Shown here: positions 35,298 to 48,139 of the stretch, in pieces | Numbering within the stretch: the first letter of the stretch is position 1 | Layout: each line of letters starts with the position of its first letter | DNA from: Phycomyces nitens | Taxonomy: Eukaryota > Mucoromycota > Mucoromycetes > Mucorales > Phycomycetaceae | Length of the DNA: 64,000 bases | NCBI GenBank assembly: GCA_022702545.1 | Contig: JAHRBC010000002.1 | Span: 8,060,001 to 8,124,000 of the forward strand | Reading direction: 5' to 3' | Position numbers and translations under genes: made by a program | The notes under the pieces: generated by a model | The model's database searches: none | What the model saw: only the letters and a program-made list of their open reading frames with translations | What the model was told of the DNA's origin: nothing

Positions 35298-38200
35298 ATG
35301 CAAAGAGTCTCTTTTCTGCATGTTGACAAAATAAAGCACATTTTCAAATATTATTTATTTATTTCTTGTTCATGGTTCATATTTGATGCTATTGGATCGA
35401 TAAAGATGTATCGGTTGAGTATGTGGATGGATAGCAAAACCATCAGTTGGGGTCTAATCAAGGACAAACAAGGGATTAATTCTTATAATGACTTTGGGGA
35501 TTTTCTTTATTAAATACAGTTTATATATATGTATATCCTAACAATGTAACAATCTATAGTCTTTAAAACCAATTCTGTTGATAAATAATGAAACGCGCCC
35601 AGTACGTACGGCCTTTATTCAAACTATATCAATATAGCATTGGCACTCACTTGTAAAGTTGCAAGACATGAATCCAGAAATTAAGACGGGCTTGTTCTGT
35701 TATACAAGTATGTCAGTATACACCACCACCCTGAATGAAAGAAGCCTCTATTTCTCCATTACACATGTATGCCTTTGCAAAATACACGTCAAAGAATTTG
35801 ATGCCGTAAATATACTCATTGTATGTTAACATTAGTTTGACATCTATAAAAATTCAATTCAATCATGTCTTTATCAAATGACCGCCAAATAATATACAGA
35901 ATGGATAAAGAAAGTTGAGCCGTTAGTGACCTATATAGAATAAATGAACCAGAAGCTCTACCATTGAAGCCAAAAACCAACTCGGATAAAAGAAGGCAAG
36001 AAAGATATTAGGGGACACATAGTCTACACAATCTGGTCATATTCAAAGACTTGATATTGAAAAGACCCAACAACTAAAGACTCCTGCTTTAATTGCCAGA
36101 AACCTTTATATTTCCAAGTCAACTGTTTCAGTAATTATCAAGAAATGTAAACATATAGTGCAGATTGCAAGCCCTTGGTACTTTGAAAAATAAAAATAAA
36201 ATAAAAAGTATTGTTTAGCGACTCTATAAAATGTCTACAATTGATACTATTGTCAATCACAATAAAACTTAAAGAGCTCAGGTTCCAAATTTTTAGAAAA
36301 GATTGGTGACATGCAAATAATCGGCATGCTTACTTTATACAAGATTTTGAGCCACTTTAAAAGAATTACCTCGAGAGATATATACCAATAGAAAAATAAA
36401 GTGTCCGAAAATCTTAAAGATAATTCGTAATGAGCCTTTATTTTAAAGTGATTTAATACAATTACTAGAATATACTCGCAGAGTTACGTTTAATTAATTT
36501 GTGTGTACAATGTCTTTAAATACATACATCTATAATATACTTGATATGTCTCATTTTTAAGGACTCTTGGAAATTAGTCGAGAATCTGGATAGAAACAAT
36601 GCCGGCAATTGTTATATACTAGTTATATAATGGGCAAACACACTAAAATTTTTGGGTCTGTGGGTTACCTAAGGACAAGAGATTAGTACAAGATCAAGTT
36701 CCAACCACCTTTGTCCAATGTTTTTAAATCCTGTTGAGGAATGCTTCTTAAAACTAAAGAGCTTTGTAAATAAGCGCCCTTTGAGTGATCAGAAAAGGCT
36801 ATAAGAGAGAGAAGAGACTGGATGTTTTGCAATGACTAAAAAAAAGTATAAAAGTATGTTGGACACTCGGTTTCTTTTCATGAAATATATATTGATATAA
36901 AAGTAACTATTAAATAAGCCTGGTTTATTCTGTACGCGTGCTTATATTACTATTTCGATAGGTGCTAATGGTTAAGTCTTGTCACAAGCTAAAGTTCAAT
37001 GCCAAATCTCTGTATAGTATCGTAAGATTATGTTTCAACTTTGGACAGATAAACACAGCTGGACTAGTATATACTCAAATATGTTTGCACGACTGGATAT
37101 TAAATGTCTTGTTATTCTCATATTTTACAAATATATCTACAGTTACCTACAGATAGTGATATGTTGATTATTATAGAAGGAATAATATTGTACCATATTT
37201 ACCTATGAATTTAACTATTATTCATAAAATACTAGTCTAGATGTTGTGGAGTTTTTTTTTATTGGATAGCTAGATTTCTAATCTTTTTCTCTCTCTTTTA
37301 TAAAAACAGACAATTATATTGTTATGCTTTAGACTATCTGAAATAGCGTCAAATGTTACCGTAAAGATTAAGAATTTACCTGGCTATACTGTAGTTTGCT
37401 TTGAAATATAATGTCTGATAATCAAACGACACTTTACGCGCAAATTTACATGTGTCAATTGTACTTTTTGGAAAAATATATAATAAAAGGAATGGTACAT
37501 AAAATAATGGTGGCAAAAGTACACCATATACCTTTGGGAGTCCCTAGAGAGCGTAAAGATGAATTATAAATGATTGGAATGTTATTCTTCATTCTCTCTT
37601 TGTACTCATATCTCCTGAATTTAGAGGTATGATGATTTATATGTAAATCTATAAATTTATCAAAAGCTCAATTGAAATGTTCAATAAATGAAAGAAAAAA
37701 TGTAGTTAATACCGTCCTCGAGGAAGCTTTTATAAAGTTTATCACGTTTGGGGTTTGCTACCCCACCCTCTCCTTGTTCAAGCTCGGTCTTTAGCCTTGT
37801 TCCTATTGAATTAACGCCACTATAAATGAACCAATATACCCCTTTTATTCAAAAGAAAATAATAATACAAATATAAATATAAATCCCTTTTTTATATTAT
37901 TTTTATTACTTTGGTAGTATATGGGTCATTCTAGTTTATATTCTACAAATTTTTTTATCGTAATTTTTCTTTAAAGAAAGACATGTTTATTTTGATGAAT
38001 ATATATATATTTTTAACCGCTAATAATATGAGTAGTAGATACCACAGCATTTCGATCCGAATATTGTAAATATATAGTAATAATACAGATACATTTTTGG
38101 GATTAATATTCCATGGCAATGTAAAGTACTTTTTTTGGTTAATTTTACTACAAGGAGAAACATATGTGCACGGAATGTAAACTCTTATTGTATTATCTAT

Positions 38201-40928
38201 GATCTAGGACTAGTAAAAATGGTCTACCTTTTTAAACTTATCATTTACCAAGAATTGATCCCAAAGGAAAATAGTTTTTGAAAAAGTCCATATAATATAG
38301 AAATTACAATGATCTGACCAAAAACAGGTTTTGTATATTACCTAGAGTTTATCAAAAATAAAAAAAGACAGTTTTTGAGTCTAGTTCTGTACAAGATCGT
38401 ATCCTCTCCCTCTTTTTGTTCTTGTGTGGGAGAAGGGGTAGGTCTCAACTATACAAGCAAATTACGCTCATACGGTTTAACCATGACAATAAAGGCCACG
38501 AAGAAAACTACGGTGAAGCATAATATCTTGGACTCTATTATTCCTTGGTTTAATACCCATATTCTAGAATCTGGTCAATCGAATTGCTTGTTACAATAGT
38601 AGCTCACAAAATGTTCAATATCTGGGTGCTTTGTTTCAAATGGATGTATTAATTTAACGGAATTTCTCTTTTATGTATATATGCATATTCTCACTTTACA
38701 TCAAAAACATATGGTTTATTGCTATAAAAAAGCGCAAGACATTAAAAATACTGGTAAAAAAAAAAGGAAGAATACTTTGAAAATATATAACATACTTCTT
38801 TAGCTTAGTAATTCGCATGTATTTTTTTCTTACTAGTGCCAGCATACCTTTCAGATGAATACTTGCTCCATGTTTAATTATAATTGCATTCATGTGTGTT
38901 GGAATCCAAAGGTCTATAGACATATACTGCTCATAGTTTTATAAAATTAGCCAACATCCCTGTAAAGATATATAATGATCAATTGCAAGATTCTATTCAA
39001 GAAAACATTGATATTTCATAATTTTTGGATATTACTTTATATCGTTCGAATATACTCTATTTTAACTGGTAAAGTCTGTGTATGATTTAAAACGTAAATG
39101 TATAGCATTGATAAAGCCTTTTATTTTATTTTATTTTATTGGACTTAACAACCCAGCTACACCATACATATGCGTGGTTATTGCGATTGCTATGAGAACT
39201 ATCAAGTATTACACGAGGGTACTCGAGTATTTGAGCTAAAGAAAAATCCATGTTTATGGGCAAAAAATTTTAAACATTTGTTCTGTATGTCAATTGATTC
39301 TAGAAGAAAAAGAAAGAAAGATTGACTTGAACTATTGACGTTTAACTGCTTGTTTAACATGGATACACTGGATAATATTGTAAGTTAGATACTATTATCA
39401 TGTATACTTTGATTAAAATATTCATTATAGACTATTTTTGGGTATAGATATTACTAGCTCCTATTTTAGGATTATCAAAGAACACTTTGAATTCAAACCA
39501 GAAACTGTAAGCTATTTGTGGCATATTACAAATATTACCATTACTGATATGTTATTCAGATATTGACTATATATACATCTGTGGAATCATTGACGCAATA
39601 TCAAAAGGGTCAAGTACACGCTAGTATAAGATAGAAATCTGATTCAAGAGGGAGATCCTTTGAGCGTGTGCTTGGTAAATTCACATTGATGCACTATTTA
39701 AACAGCCGTTGCATGGGCTGTACATGGTAAGGATACGATCTCTGAATGCGTTGTAGCTATTAGCATCATTCTATAACCCTTTACGATCCAGGCATTTGAT
39801 TCTTAATTGTCCTTAATAAATCACAGTATCTGTTTATATAGAGTATCATAAAGGCTGTCTAGAAAATATTTAATTCAAACTGGTAAAGATTCATAAAGTG
39901 AATCTTTTACTGCCATCTATTGTTGAGATCATATAGAAAAAGAGGCTTTTATTATGGTAAACAATCTAGGCTTTCTGCAATACATTTTTTGTTGTTGTTG
40001 GGATCTAGTACGTTTTAAGAATACTTGAGACCCATGTCTCTTTAGCTATACTGTGGAGACATTAGATCCAAAGGCCTAGTTACAATCACTAACAAAAATA
40101 AATAAATAAATAAATAATTCTCCTCGATCTGTTCTCGAAATTCAGCTTTTTTTATTCCCCCTCCCCTCCCCCCCTCCTTTCCCCCTTACAGCAGAGTAAA
40201 ATGCGATTTCTCCTTTATTTTTCTCTTATAGATTATACATTTCATTTTAAATGATATATACTTTATTCAAACAACAGCCTCGACATGAATTCCTGTAAAA
40301 GAAGTGTGTTTTTAATAAATAGTACACAAGTTCATTCTCATTTAGACAAAGTTCCACATTAGTAATCTTGCCCATGGTAAATCTTGGCTGATTTTCATAA
40401 TATTCAACAATCGCTATGCCATTAAATATTTTCAATAGGAGGTTACTTCATCGGCTTGTCCTTATCATTGCCACAGTCTGCATATTTCTTTATAAGATGG
40501 ACAGACGTGATGGATTCATTTGACGGCCTAAAGTTGATTTAACTTGTGGAAATTGGTCTTGCGAGCCTAAACATGGAGGGATCTCCTGCAGATAATCAAA
40601 TGCAGTTGTCACGGCAAAGAGTACTTTCTTTCTTTCTTTATCCATTCTCCAATGCAAGCTCCTAGATCAGTTCCCCTTGTATAAGAGGGCTTAAAGACAA
40701 CTCTGCTAGTTGTGTGAATGTTATTTGTTGAATCGGAAGAATTACGCTTTCCAATCCCAAACAGCCTCTTCCTCCTCTCCCCTTCTTTATCCCTCCTTTT
40801 ATAGGCTTTAAAGAAAAGAAAGAAAATCTTGGAGCTCGCTCGTTATTTTATTTTATTTTTAAAAAGGCTCGTTTTCTTTCTTATTTTGATTTTCTTATTG
40901 CTTCTTCATTTCCTTTCATATTCTCAGA
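35298..40928. other. 5.6 kb gene-poor region
   Basis: AT-rich, with no supported host gene on either strand. It holds the Tc1/mariner-type remnant listed separately and A/T-rich runs. A pyrimidine tract at 40150-40185 and T/A tracts at 40840-40880 precede the chitin deacetylase gene. Confidence 0.6.
36062..36804 (+). pseudogene. decayed Tc1/mariner (IS630)-type transposase
   Basis: Two recognisable pieces in the right order. At 36062-36157 there is a helix-turn-helix, ALIARNLYISKSTVSVIIK, typical of the DNA-binding half. At 36721-36804 there is FLNPVEECFLKLKSFVNKRP, the segment around the last acidic residue of the DDE domain. The stretch just before it (TTCCAACCACC..., FQPP) is in another frame, and the middle has many stops, so the copy is dead. 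No clear terminal inverted repeats were found. Confidence 0.65.
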
Positions 40929-42617
40929 ATGCGTAACCTGGGAATCGGGTCACTTTTTATAGCTCGAGTTCTGGTGGCCATATCAATGTCCATGGTTAGC
41001 GCGGCCGTAATCAAAGGGAACCTACAAGTCTGCAAACCCGGATACTTTGCCCTCACCTTTGACGATGGACCCAATACATACACTCCTGGTCTTATTGACA
41101 CTCTAGACCAACAAGGCGTTCCAGCAACCTTTTTTATCAATGGATTTAATTTCATGTATGCTAAAATCCAATCAAGTTTAACAGCATCAAAAGGTTGACA
41201 ATTGACGCGCCTTGTGTCTATAAAATGTATTCAATTTAGGGATCTAGAAACTAGCACATTTGCTCAGAATGCTGTTGCAAAAGCCTATCGATCAGGACAT
41301 CAGATTGCCAGCCATACCTATACTCATCCACATCTGACAGAGCTATCTGACAAGGAAATCGAGATGGAGATGCTTCGTTTGGAGAATCAGACGATGCACA
41401 TTATAGGAAAAAGGTAAATGTCAAACGGATGTTACTGACATACTCCAAACGCACAAAACTGATTTCCTGCCATTAATTCCTCTTAGACCTGCTTGTAAGG
41501 ATAGAGCTTTCTCCTGATATTAATGCTTCAAAACGCTGACCCTGACTTGTATCTGTAGATATGCGCCCACCATTTGGCGATATTAACAAACATACTCTTG
41601 ATGTGCTTAACAGTCTGGATTATACTGTTGTTACCTGGTCTCTCGACACCAAAGACTACGAAACACACAATCTACAAGATGAAATGGAGAGTGTATCGGT
41701 TGGTATGGAAGGCCCCTCCCATGGATATATTGCACTTACTCATGATGTAAAGATTGACTTGTTTCCTGACCCGTGCTTATGTTATCATTCCAATCTCTGA
41801 CATTCTCTCCCTGTCATATAGGTTTATAAGCAGACAGCCGAAGAGCTGGCCATATCACTTATCAATTGGGCTCGTGACAAGGGCTTTAAGTTTTGCACAG
41901 TAGCCGAATGTAAGCGCTTATTTAGCCAACTCTAATACCTAGCTAATTTGTCTTTATATATATATAATACATATATAATATATATTAGGTTACGGAACTG
42001 CTGCTTATAAAGAAGGCGGATCAAAAACTACTCTACCTGATAGAGTACCAGAGCCAAAACCAGAGCCAAAACCAGAGCCAAAGCCGGAACCCAAACCAGA
42101 GCCAAAACCGGTGCCAAAGCCGGAACCCAAACCAGAGCCAAAACCGGTGCCAAAACCAGAGCCAAAACCAGAGCCAAAACCAGAGCCAAAACCTATACCT
42201 AAACCGGTGCCAAAACCAGAGCCAAAACCAGAGCCAAAACCTATACCTAAACCTAAACCTACAACTGCACCGAAACCAGATCCAAAACCCGCCCCTGCAC
42301 CTCCACCTGCACCTCCACCTGCACGTCCACCTGCATCCGCACCTGCACCTGCACCGAAACCGAAACAAAACCCTGCACCAACTGTCGCGGAACCAGAATC
42401 AGATCAATCAAAAAAGAAGAGCAACAGTGATAAGCACAACAATAAACATTATCACAATGGCAAGAAATATGACGAAGACTATGACGATGTCTATGACGAT
42501 GACTATGAAGAGGAAGATGCTTACGAAGATGCTTACGAAGAAGAAGAAGAAGATAATGAACCAAAGGGACGTTACAGAAACTACGATTATTCCAGATTTG
42601 CTGATTTCTGGTTCTAA
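40929..42617 (+). CDS. secreted chitin deacetylase (CE4 polysaccharide deacetylase) with PEPKP and acidic tail
   Basis: De-N-acetylates chitin to chitosan in the wall. Six exons, resolved: 40929-41155, 41240-41413, micro-exon 41487-41494, 41559-41746, 41822-41909 and 41989-42617, giving 437 aa. A signal peptide spans about residues 1-25. NodB motifs: TFDDGP 43-48 (metal Asp and catalytic base Asp), HTYTHPHL 101-108 (metal His pair), RPAYMRPPFG 134-143, [10 protein letters not shown] 161-170 and IALTHDV 194-200. Beyond about 240 the protein is a Pro-rich linker of P-x-P-K repeats, then a Lys/Asn/His patch, then a Tyr/Asp/Glu-rich tail ending FADFWF. No GPI signal is obvious. The tail may anchor the enzyme in the wall or bind cations (inference). 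Confidence 0.92.
41487..41494 (+). other. 8-nt micro-exon (ACCTGCTT)
   Basis: Bounded by TCTTAG and GTAAGG. It is the only join I found that restores the CE4 motif: K-R-P-A-Y-M-R-P-P-F-G. Without it the frame is lost between 41413 and 41559. Confidence 0.75.
42040..42360 (+). repeat. 12-bp coding repeats (PEPK / PVPK / PAPP)
   Basis: About 20 units of GAGCCAAAACCA-like sequence encode PEPKPEPK and variants in the chitin deacetylase linker, grading into CCTGCACCTCCA units (PAPPPAPP). Confidence 0.9.
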
Positions 42618-43072
42618 TAATTACATCAAAAGCGCCACACTATCTTTTATATTGACGCTGTTATGGTCAAGAGTATACAAATTCCTACAAAAGAAAAAAA
42701 AATACTTATACACATTTTACTAAATACCAAACCTATTTCTTTCTCTTTTGCTTTTCTTTAATTTTTATTACTATTTTATTGTTCATTTTATATATAAATA
42801 TATAAAATATTTTTAAAGATAGACCAAAAAAAAAAGGAGGAGGAGGAGGGTTTTGCTACACTTATGTACGAGTGATTATATGTGGTTGTGTATAGCGTGC
42901 AAGAGAAGGCTAGGTAGATATATATAAAAAAAAGGGTTTTCTTGGTTTCTCTTTCGCTCTTTCTCTTGTTCTTTGGTTTAAAACAGGCCAACTTTTTTTT
43001 GTATGTGTATGAGTGAGTGTGAGTGTGTATATATATATGTTGCTCAAATATTTTCAATTATCCCATATCATT
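42618..43072. other. convergent 3' flanks, chitin deacetylase / G3BP-like
   Basis: AT-rich, with GT and TA microsatellites near 43010-43040. I see no gene. Confidence 0.5.
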
Positions 43073-44711
43073 TCATTCTGTTTTTGAAGCAGGTGATGTA
43101 GGCTGGTGACGATGTTGCGATTGCTGTTTAGACTCATTAGACAAAGGTCTTGAGCTTCCTCGATATCCACCTCGACGATTGCCTGGGAAACGACGATCAA
43201 ACTGACCACCGTTCTGTGGGCGAGGATATGGTCTACTGGTGAGTGGACGGCGAACCTCAGCCAAGACAGTCAAATTGCCAACATTGACCTTGTGTTGAGC
43301 AATTGCCTTTTGTGCGGCCTCGACTGTGAAAAAGTCCAGGAATGCACAATACTTTTGAGCACTCACTCGAAGCTGCTGTATGGGTCCAAACTGACTAAAG
43401 GCCTCCTTCAATTGTTCATCTGTCATTCCAGCCTTGACACTCTTGATGAAAATCTGGTTGTTTTCTTCTATGTATTTTCCAGAAAGTTATAACCTCCATC
43501 TCTTGCTTATAATCACTCTCTTACCAGGACGTTGCTCTTTGAATATGCCTTCGGACACTTGTTGGATTTGCATAGCCGATTCTTCAGTCTCAGCCACAGC
43601 CACAGTCGAGGCAGCTGGAGACTGTTGTTGGACTGTATTGTCTTGTTGATCGTCTGTCACAGTAGCATCCTTTTCACTTGACGAAGGTCCCCATCTCTTG
43701 GAATCGCTACTAGCTGTCAATGTGGCCCAAGTCTTTTGAGGTGTGTGAGGTTTGACAAATTTGTAGTGCTTTGGGGTATCTGCTGATTTCCGAGCTTCAC
43801 CCTTGACCTTTTTGGGTTCCTTTGGACCAGTTCTCTTTTTAAAAGACTCGTTGTTCTCTTTGACCTCCCCGACTTCTGGAACCTCTGCACTTTCTTCCAC
43901 GTTCTCCACCTCCTCTTCAGTAGCTGGAGACCCAATGGGGGTAGCAGTCATGCCTTCAGGTTCGGCAATAGGTTCAGCGACAGGTGCAGCAACAGGGGAG
44001 GGCACAGATGCGGGTGCTGGTGCGGGAACTGGCACTGGTACGGGTGCTGGTGCATTTAAAGGTGTTTCTGGTTCTGTAGTTGTAGGAACAGGAACAGGAA
44101 CAGGAACAGGTGCAGTTGCAGTTGCAGTTGCAGTTGTAGTTGCAGTTGTAGTTTCCTCTTCATCATCGCATGTATAATAGTCAATGTTAACCTCATCCTT
44201 GAGGAAACGAAAAATGTCGTTAAGAACGTAGTATCCTTTGTGCTGGGTTGCCAAAAAGAACGTTTGGCTGAATTTCTGGGATGATCCGTCCTTATTGCTC
44301 ATCTCGCCCAGAACTTGGATCAAGATACCATTGCTCACAGACATTTGTGTATCTACTTGGGTTACTAACACTTTACAGCCTTCAAAGTTTAATTCCTCAA
44401 TCTTTTTGCGAATCTCCTGTTGAACACATTAGACTTGATCCAATTCCATCCATGTTTGTAACCAAAATGAAATCAGTATTTCTTACTTCCTGGCCATGAT
44501 ATGCCTGCACAGACTCTCCTTCATCACCTCGGAGAAAGTAGGAATCGTTGTTGTAAAAGGCATGAAGTCGATGAGGCTTCTTGTTCAGGAAGGTGTAGTA
44601 TTCGCGTACAAATAACAAGCCGACATCTTGTGAGGCTAGGTCAGCGAGAGCTGGAGATTCTTTACCAGGCTTCAGGTGGGTCTGAGCAGGTTGGCTTACG
44701 GTGGCAGTCAT
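43073..44711 (-). CDS. G3BP-like NTF2-RRM RNA-binding protein
   Basis: Relative of animal G3BP, yeast Bre5 and S. pombe Nxt3, which act in stress granules and as cofactors of the Ubp3/USP10 deubiquitinase. The N-terminal NTF2-like domain begins VGLLFVREYYTFLNKKPHRL and continues FYNNDSYFLRGDEGESV, then SNGILIQVLGEMSNKD and KFSQTFFLATQHKGYYVLND. The middle is Pro/Ala/Thr low-complexity (PVPVPVPVP) then acidic. The C-terminal RRM has RNP2-like IFIKSVKAGMTDEQLKEAFS and RNP1-like KYCAFLDFFTVEAAQKAIA. A short Arg/Gly-rich tail (RRFPGNRRGGYRGSSR) follows. Three coding exons are split near 44400 and 43490. A further intron may lie in the 5' UTR (about 44714-44768). Confidence 0.9.
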
Positions 44712-45248
44712 GAATCTAGGTCGAAATAAGAAATTGATTTGGCTATAGATTAAAAAGCCAAAACTTACATTGATTTGATGGATATCAAAAGAAAAAGACT
44801 AGTGTGTGTTTTTTTAATATAGAATGTGTGTGTGTGTGTGTATAAATATAGATGAGTATATATAGATATATATAGATATATATATATATGTATATATTGC
44901 TCAGTAGATGTATATGATGACCAGAGCTCTGATTACAACTCGAGTTACGCGTCAAGCAAAGTCTACTTTTTGATTTTTTCTGGCTTTCTTAATGACGTGG
45001 CCCATTTTAATCTCCGCCAATCCACACAAAAAAAAAGCGTGTGAATTTGATTTTATTTTTGATTGTTTGCAACACTTTTTGACATGTCATTTGATCCGCA
45101 AAGATGTATTTAATTGTCTATGCTGTACGTGTGCAATATGGATAAGCCACATTGCAAACCCAACATCAAAATACACAGTTAGTTTATATGCTTATTATTG
45201 CTGGATCTCGAGAGATCTACAGCAGAATTTCAATCCATCATCCTTGGC
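44712..45248. other. intergenic; G3BP-like promoter
   Basis: GT repeat at 44826-44840 and ATAGATATAT repeats at 44850-44900. A plus-strand frame here is an antisense shadow without homology. Confidence 0.5.
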
Positions 45249-46208
45249 CTATTTGTCCTCTTTATCGGCCTCTGGTTGGATGGGCATGTTGATAAAGAGT
45301 GGCAGGCTTGGTGGTCTATCAGTCTTTAGGGTGATCATCTCAATGTTCTTCCATCCATCTTGCAACAGATTCACAAGTCCTGGTACAGCACAGAGCACAT
45401 TGTCAACGGCTTTGTCCTCACTCATGCCAAGATGAGCAATCTTTGCTGACCTAAAAATAAAGAATATCAATAAGCTAGACTCAATAAACACCATCAGACT
45501 TTACTGTAGCACTTGTTTTGTTAATTTTACATAGCAGACTCCAAAGATAATTGAGATTCTCGCTCTGAGTCCCTTTAGCTTTTTCATTTTGATTGAAACC
45601 GCTATCCTTTAGCAAACATGAGTCCCTGGTGCAGTATGTTTGATATCTATTGTACTTGCTTATCCTCCGTGAAGAAAGTAGGTCCAAAGAGTTTTGGAAT
45701 CTGTTCGAAAATCTGTTCATCGATCAAGAATAAGGAGAACATTGAGAGTAGCTTTTGACGAGATGCAAGTGAGCTGTAGGAGGACTTGAGAGTCGCGACA
45801 CTTATGACTTTTGCTATCCTCTTTTCATCATTGTCTTTCAAGAACTGTGCAACTTCATCTTCATTCTCCTTACAAATCAAACACGCCTTTTCTGTATCGT
45901 CCAATACAGAGTGTTTGAGAGTACTATTGGGAAGATGTGATGAGAGTAATGTTTGACATTTGAACAATATATATATATATTACAGTCTCTTTATTTTCGA
46001 GGAAACTTTAGGATTAGCTTTCTTGGTGATTACGTTCAACCAGAGCGAAAGATGAGGGTTGTAGGCTGGCTTTTCTGGTACATTGTATGTTTCATAAAAC
46101 GCATGTACAGCCTTTTTTACCTGTCTTGACCAATTTGTTAGAGAGGTCTGGTGTCTAAGAGTAGTTTATATTTCGTGCCTGTTCTTTAGTGACAAATGTA
46201 CTTTTCAT
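45249..46208 (-). CDS. ribosomal L1-domain protein (Utp30/Cic1/RSL1D1-like)
   Basis: Nucleolar ribosome-biogenesis type of L1 fold. Exon 1 (46208-46179) encodes MKSTFVTKEQ and exon 2 (46120-45984) VKKAVHAFYETYNVPEKPAY, joined by a GC-AG intron. Exon 3 starts at 45923 (TLKHSVLDDTEKACLICKEN). The L1 core is clear: TLKSSYSSLASRQKLLSMFS, FLIDEQIFEQIPKLFGPTFF, then in the last exon SAKIAHLGMSEDKAVDNVL and NIEMITLKTDRPPSLPLFI. The long basic C-tail of Cic1 is absent, so Utp30 is the closer model. The joins between about 45665 and 45450 are not fully resolved. Confidence 0.82.
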
Positions 46209-46844
46209 TACTTGATGAAGATGACGTTTATGCTGAGCGGTGCTTATTGTTTGGTTTGTATATCCGCATAAGCCACTCCGTCATAATGATTTGCTTGATT
46301 GGTTGTTTTTTTTTAAAGGGAAGGAAGGGAAGGTTGTGCCTATACAATATAGATAGTGCTATTGAGTGCTAATGAGGCCATTGAACGGAAAGAGTTGACC
46401 GTCGTTGCTATCTTTATTTTTCATATATATTTTTTGAGGGGGTGTTGGTATGATTAATGAGACACAATATAAGCCTCCAATGTCCTTTATATGTCTATTT
46501 TGCAAACTAGACATTACCCACAGTCTCTGAATGACAGTAAAGGTCAAATGAAGGCTTGGATCATCTCTGATCCAATTGTGGCCAAGGACTACTCAAAAAT
46601 CACCATACAATCGAGCTCTTTTGGGGGAAATTACCATCGTTACGAGCAGCAAGGGTGTAGTGTATAGCTTAGATACCAATATGAATACCAGCCACGTAGC
46701 ACTCAATGTGGCTAATAACCACCATTTACATATAGTTCATTTATACTATATGGTATTCACATGTAAGACGACCCCGAGGTCTGGGACTTTTCTTTTTTTT
46801 TTGATTATCAGCTGCCAGTATATGCATTAAAGTATGTTTGGTAT

Positions 46845-46884
<40 letters not shown>

Positions 46885-47751
46885 AATATAAAATAACTTT
46901 GTATAAATAAAGAAATAAGGAAATAAAGAGAAATAATAGAATGGAATGAAATGGAACATCCCGTGAAATTTCGGCATCACCTAATAAAGACGGCCATATT
47001 TCTTTTTCTGTAAATATAATTCCATCCGTATTTTTGTATTTTTATTTTTTATTTTCTTCTTTATTGCATGGCAAGCTTTAGGAATAGTGTAGTGTGATAT
47101 TAAAAGGCAAAAAAGGGGAAAGAGAATCGGCTTGTAACAATCAACCAAAGTCAAATCAGAGTTTTGTGTCAAAGGAAAAAAGAAATACTATAGAATTATT
47201 TCAAGTAAATAAATAAAATAAGGGGGGGGACAACGGAAGATCCACATCTGGTCAATCCCCAATCATATATTATATGGTTTTTATCTATTTCCTAAAATGG
47301 CATGTTCTAGTTTTATTCATATCGTTTGTTTTGTAATAACCAACATTAGCATCTGCGATTAAATTTATCCAATAAGTTGTTATTATTCCTTCAAAATTTG
47401 GCAATTTTATTTTGAATAGGCACTGTAATAATATAAAAGGGAAAACAGGTCATCAATATTAATGCTCCGAATGAATTATATAAGGATACGCTAACCTTTT
47501 TAGGATAACCCAACAAAAAGTCGGCATAATAACAATTATCAAATGTATATATAACTGTTATTAGAACAAAAGTTTCTTTTTTTTTTAAATAATAATAATA
47601 ATAATAATTATCAGAGTACGCTCAGATATGAAGATGCTTCAGGTGTAACAACTGAAATCGATAGGCACAAATACACAATATAAACATATAAAAAACGCTT
47701 ATTATTTATTTATTTACTTATTTTTAATTTATGTTATATACATACATCTAA

Positions 47752-47785
<34 letters not shown>

Positions 47786-48139
47786 AAATATGTACGCAAG
47801 TACGTACGTATATATGTATATATGAGTATGAATGAACGAATAAATAAATAAATAAATGAAAATAAAATCATGTAAGCCTATTACAAATATAATGTGTATA
47901 TATATATATATATGTATGTATGTATAAATGTATATATATACACATATATATATGTGCGTGTGTGTGTGTCCATGAAAATAACATGTGAAATTTGACAAGG
48001 TGTGGAATATATAGTAGAGCAATGAAATGAATTAATGAATGAATGAGTAAATGAATGAGTAAATGAATGAATGAATAAATGAATGAATGTAGAGAGGATA
48101 CTGGGTCGAGAATATACTTTGCAAGCCTGTCTATTCGAC
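46209..48139. other. 1.9 kb AT-rich intergenic region
   Basis: (AT)n at 46849-46880, (AAT)n at about 47589-47610, TA/TG repeats at 47752-47790 and an ATGA tetranucleotide tract. A plus-strand frame at 46576-46830 shows no family likeness. I see no gene. Confidence 0.5.
47826..48090 (+). repeat. compound microsatellite: AATGA/ATAA and TATG/TA tracts
   Basis: Includes GAATGAACGAATAAATAAATAA at 47827-47858, TA/TATG at 47893-47957 and about 16 units of AATG/AATA/GTAA at 48020-48088, ending just downstream of the C2H2 gene's stop (3' UTR side). Confidence 0.85.

Noticed and set aside
34629..35339. long open frames antisense to or out of frame with RPS4
   Set aside because: They are a by-product of the strongly biased codon use of RPS4, with Ser/Val/Thr-rich nonsense composition.
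36400..36870. GTGTCC-containing short inverted motif as transposon termini
   Set aside because: Only six bases pair, and the helix-turn-helix fragment lies outside the interval.
42033..42368. Arg/Trp/Phe-rich antisense frame
   Set aside because: It is the reverse reading of the PEPKP repeat.
47728..48070. frames rich in Tyr/Ile/His over microsatellites
   Set aside because: These are translations of TA/TG and ATGA repeats.
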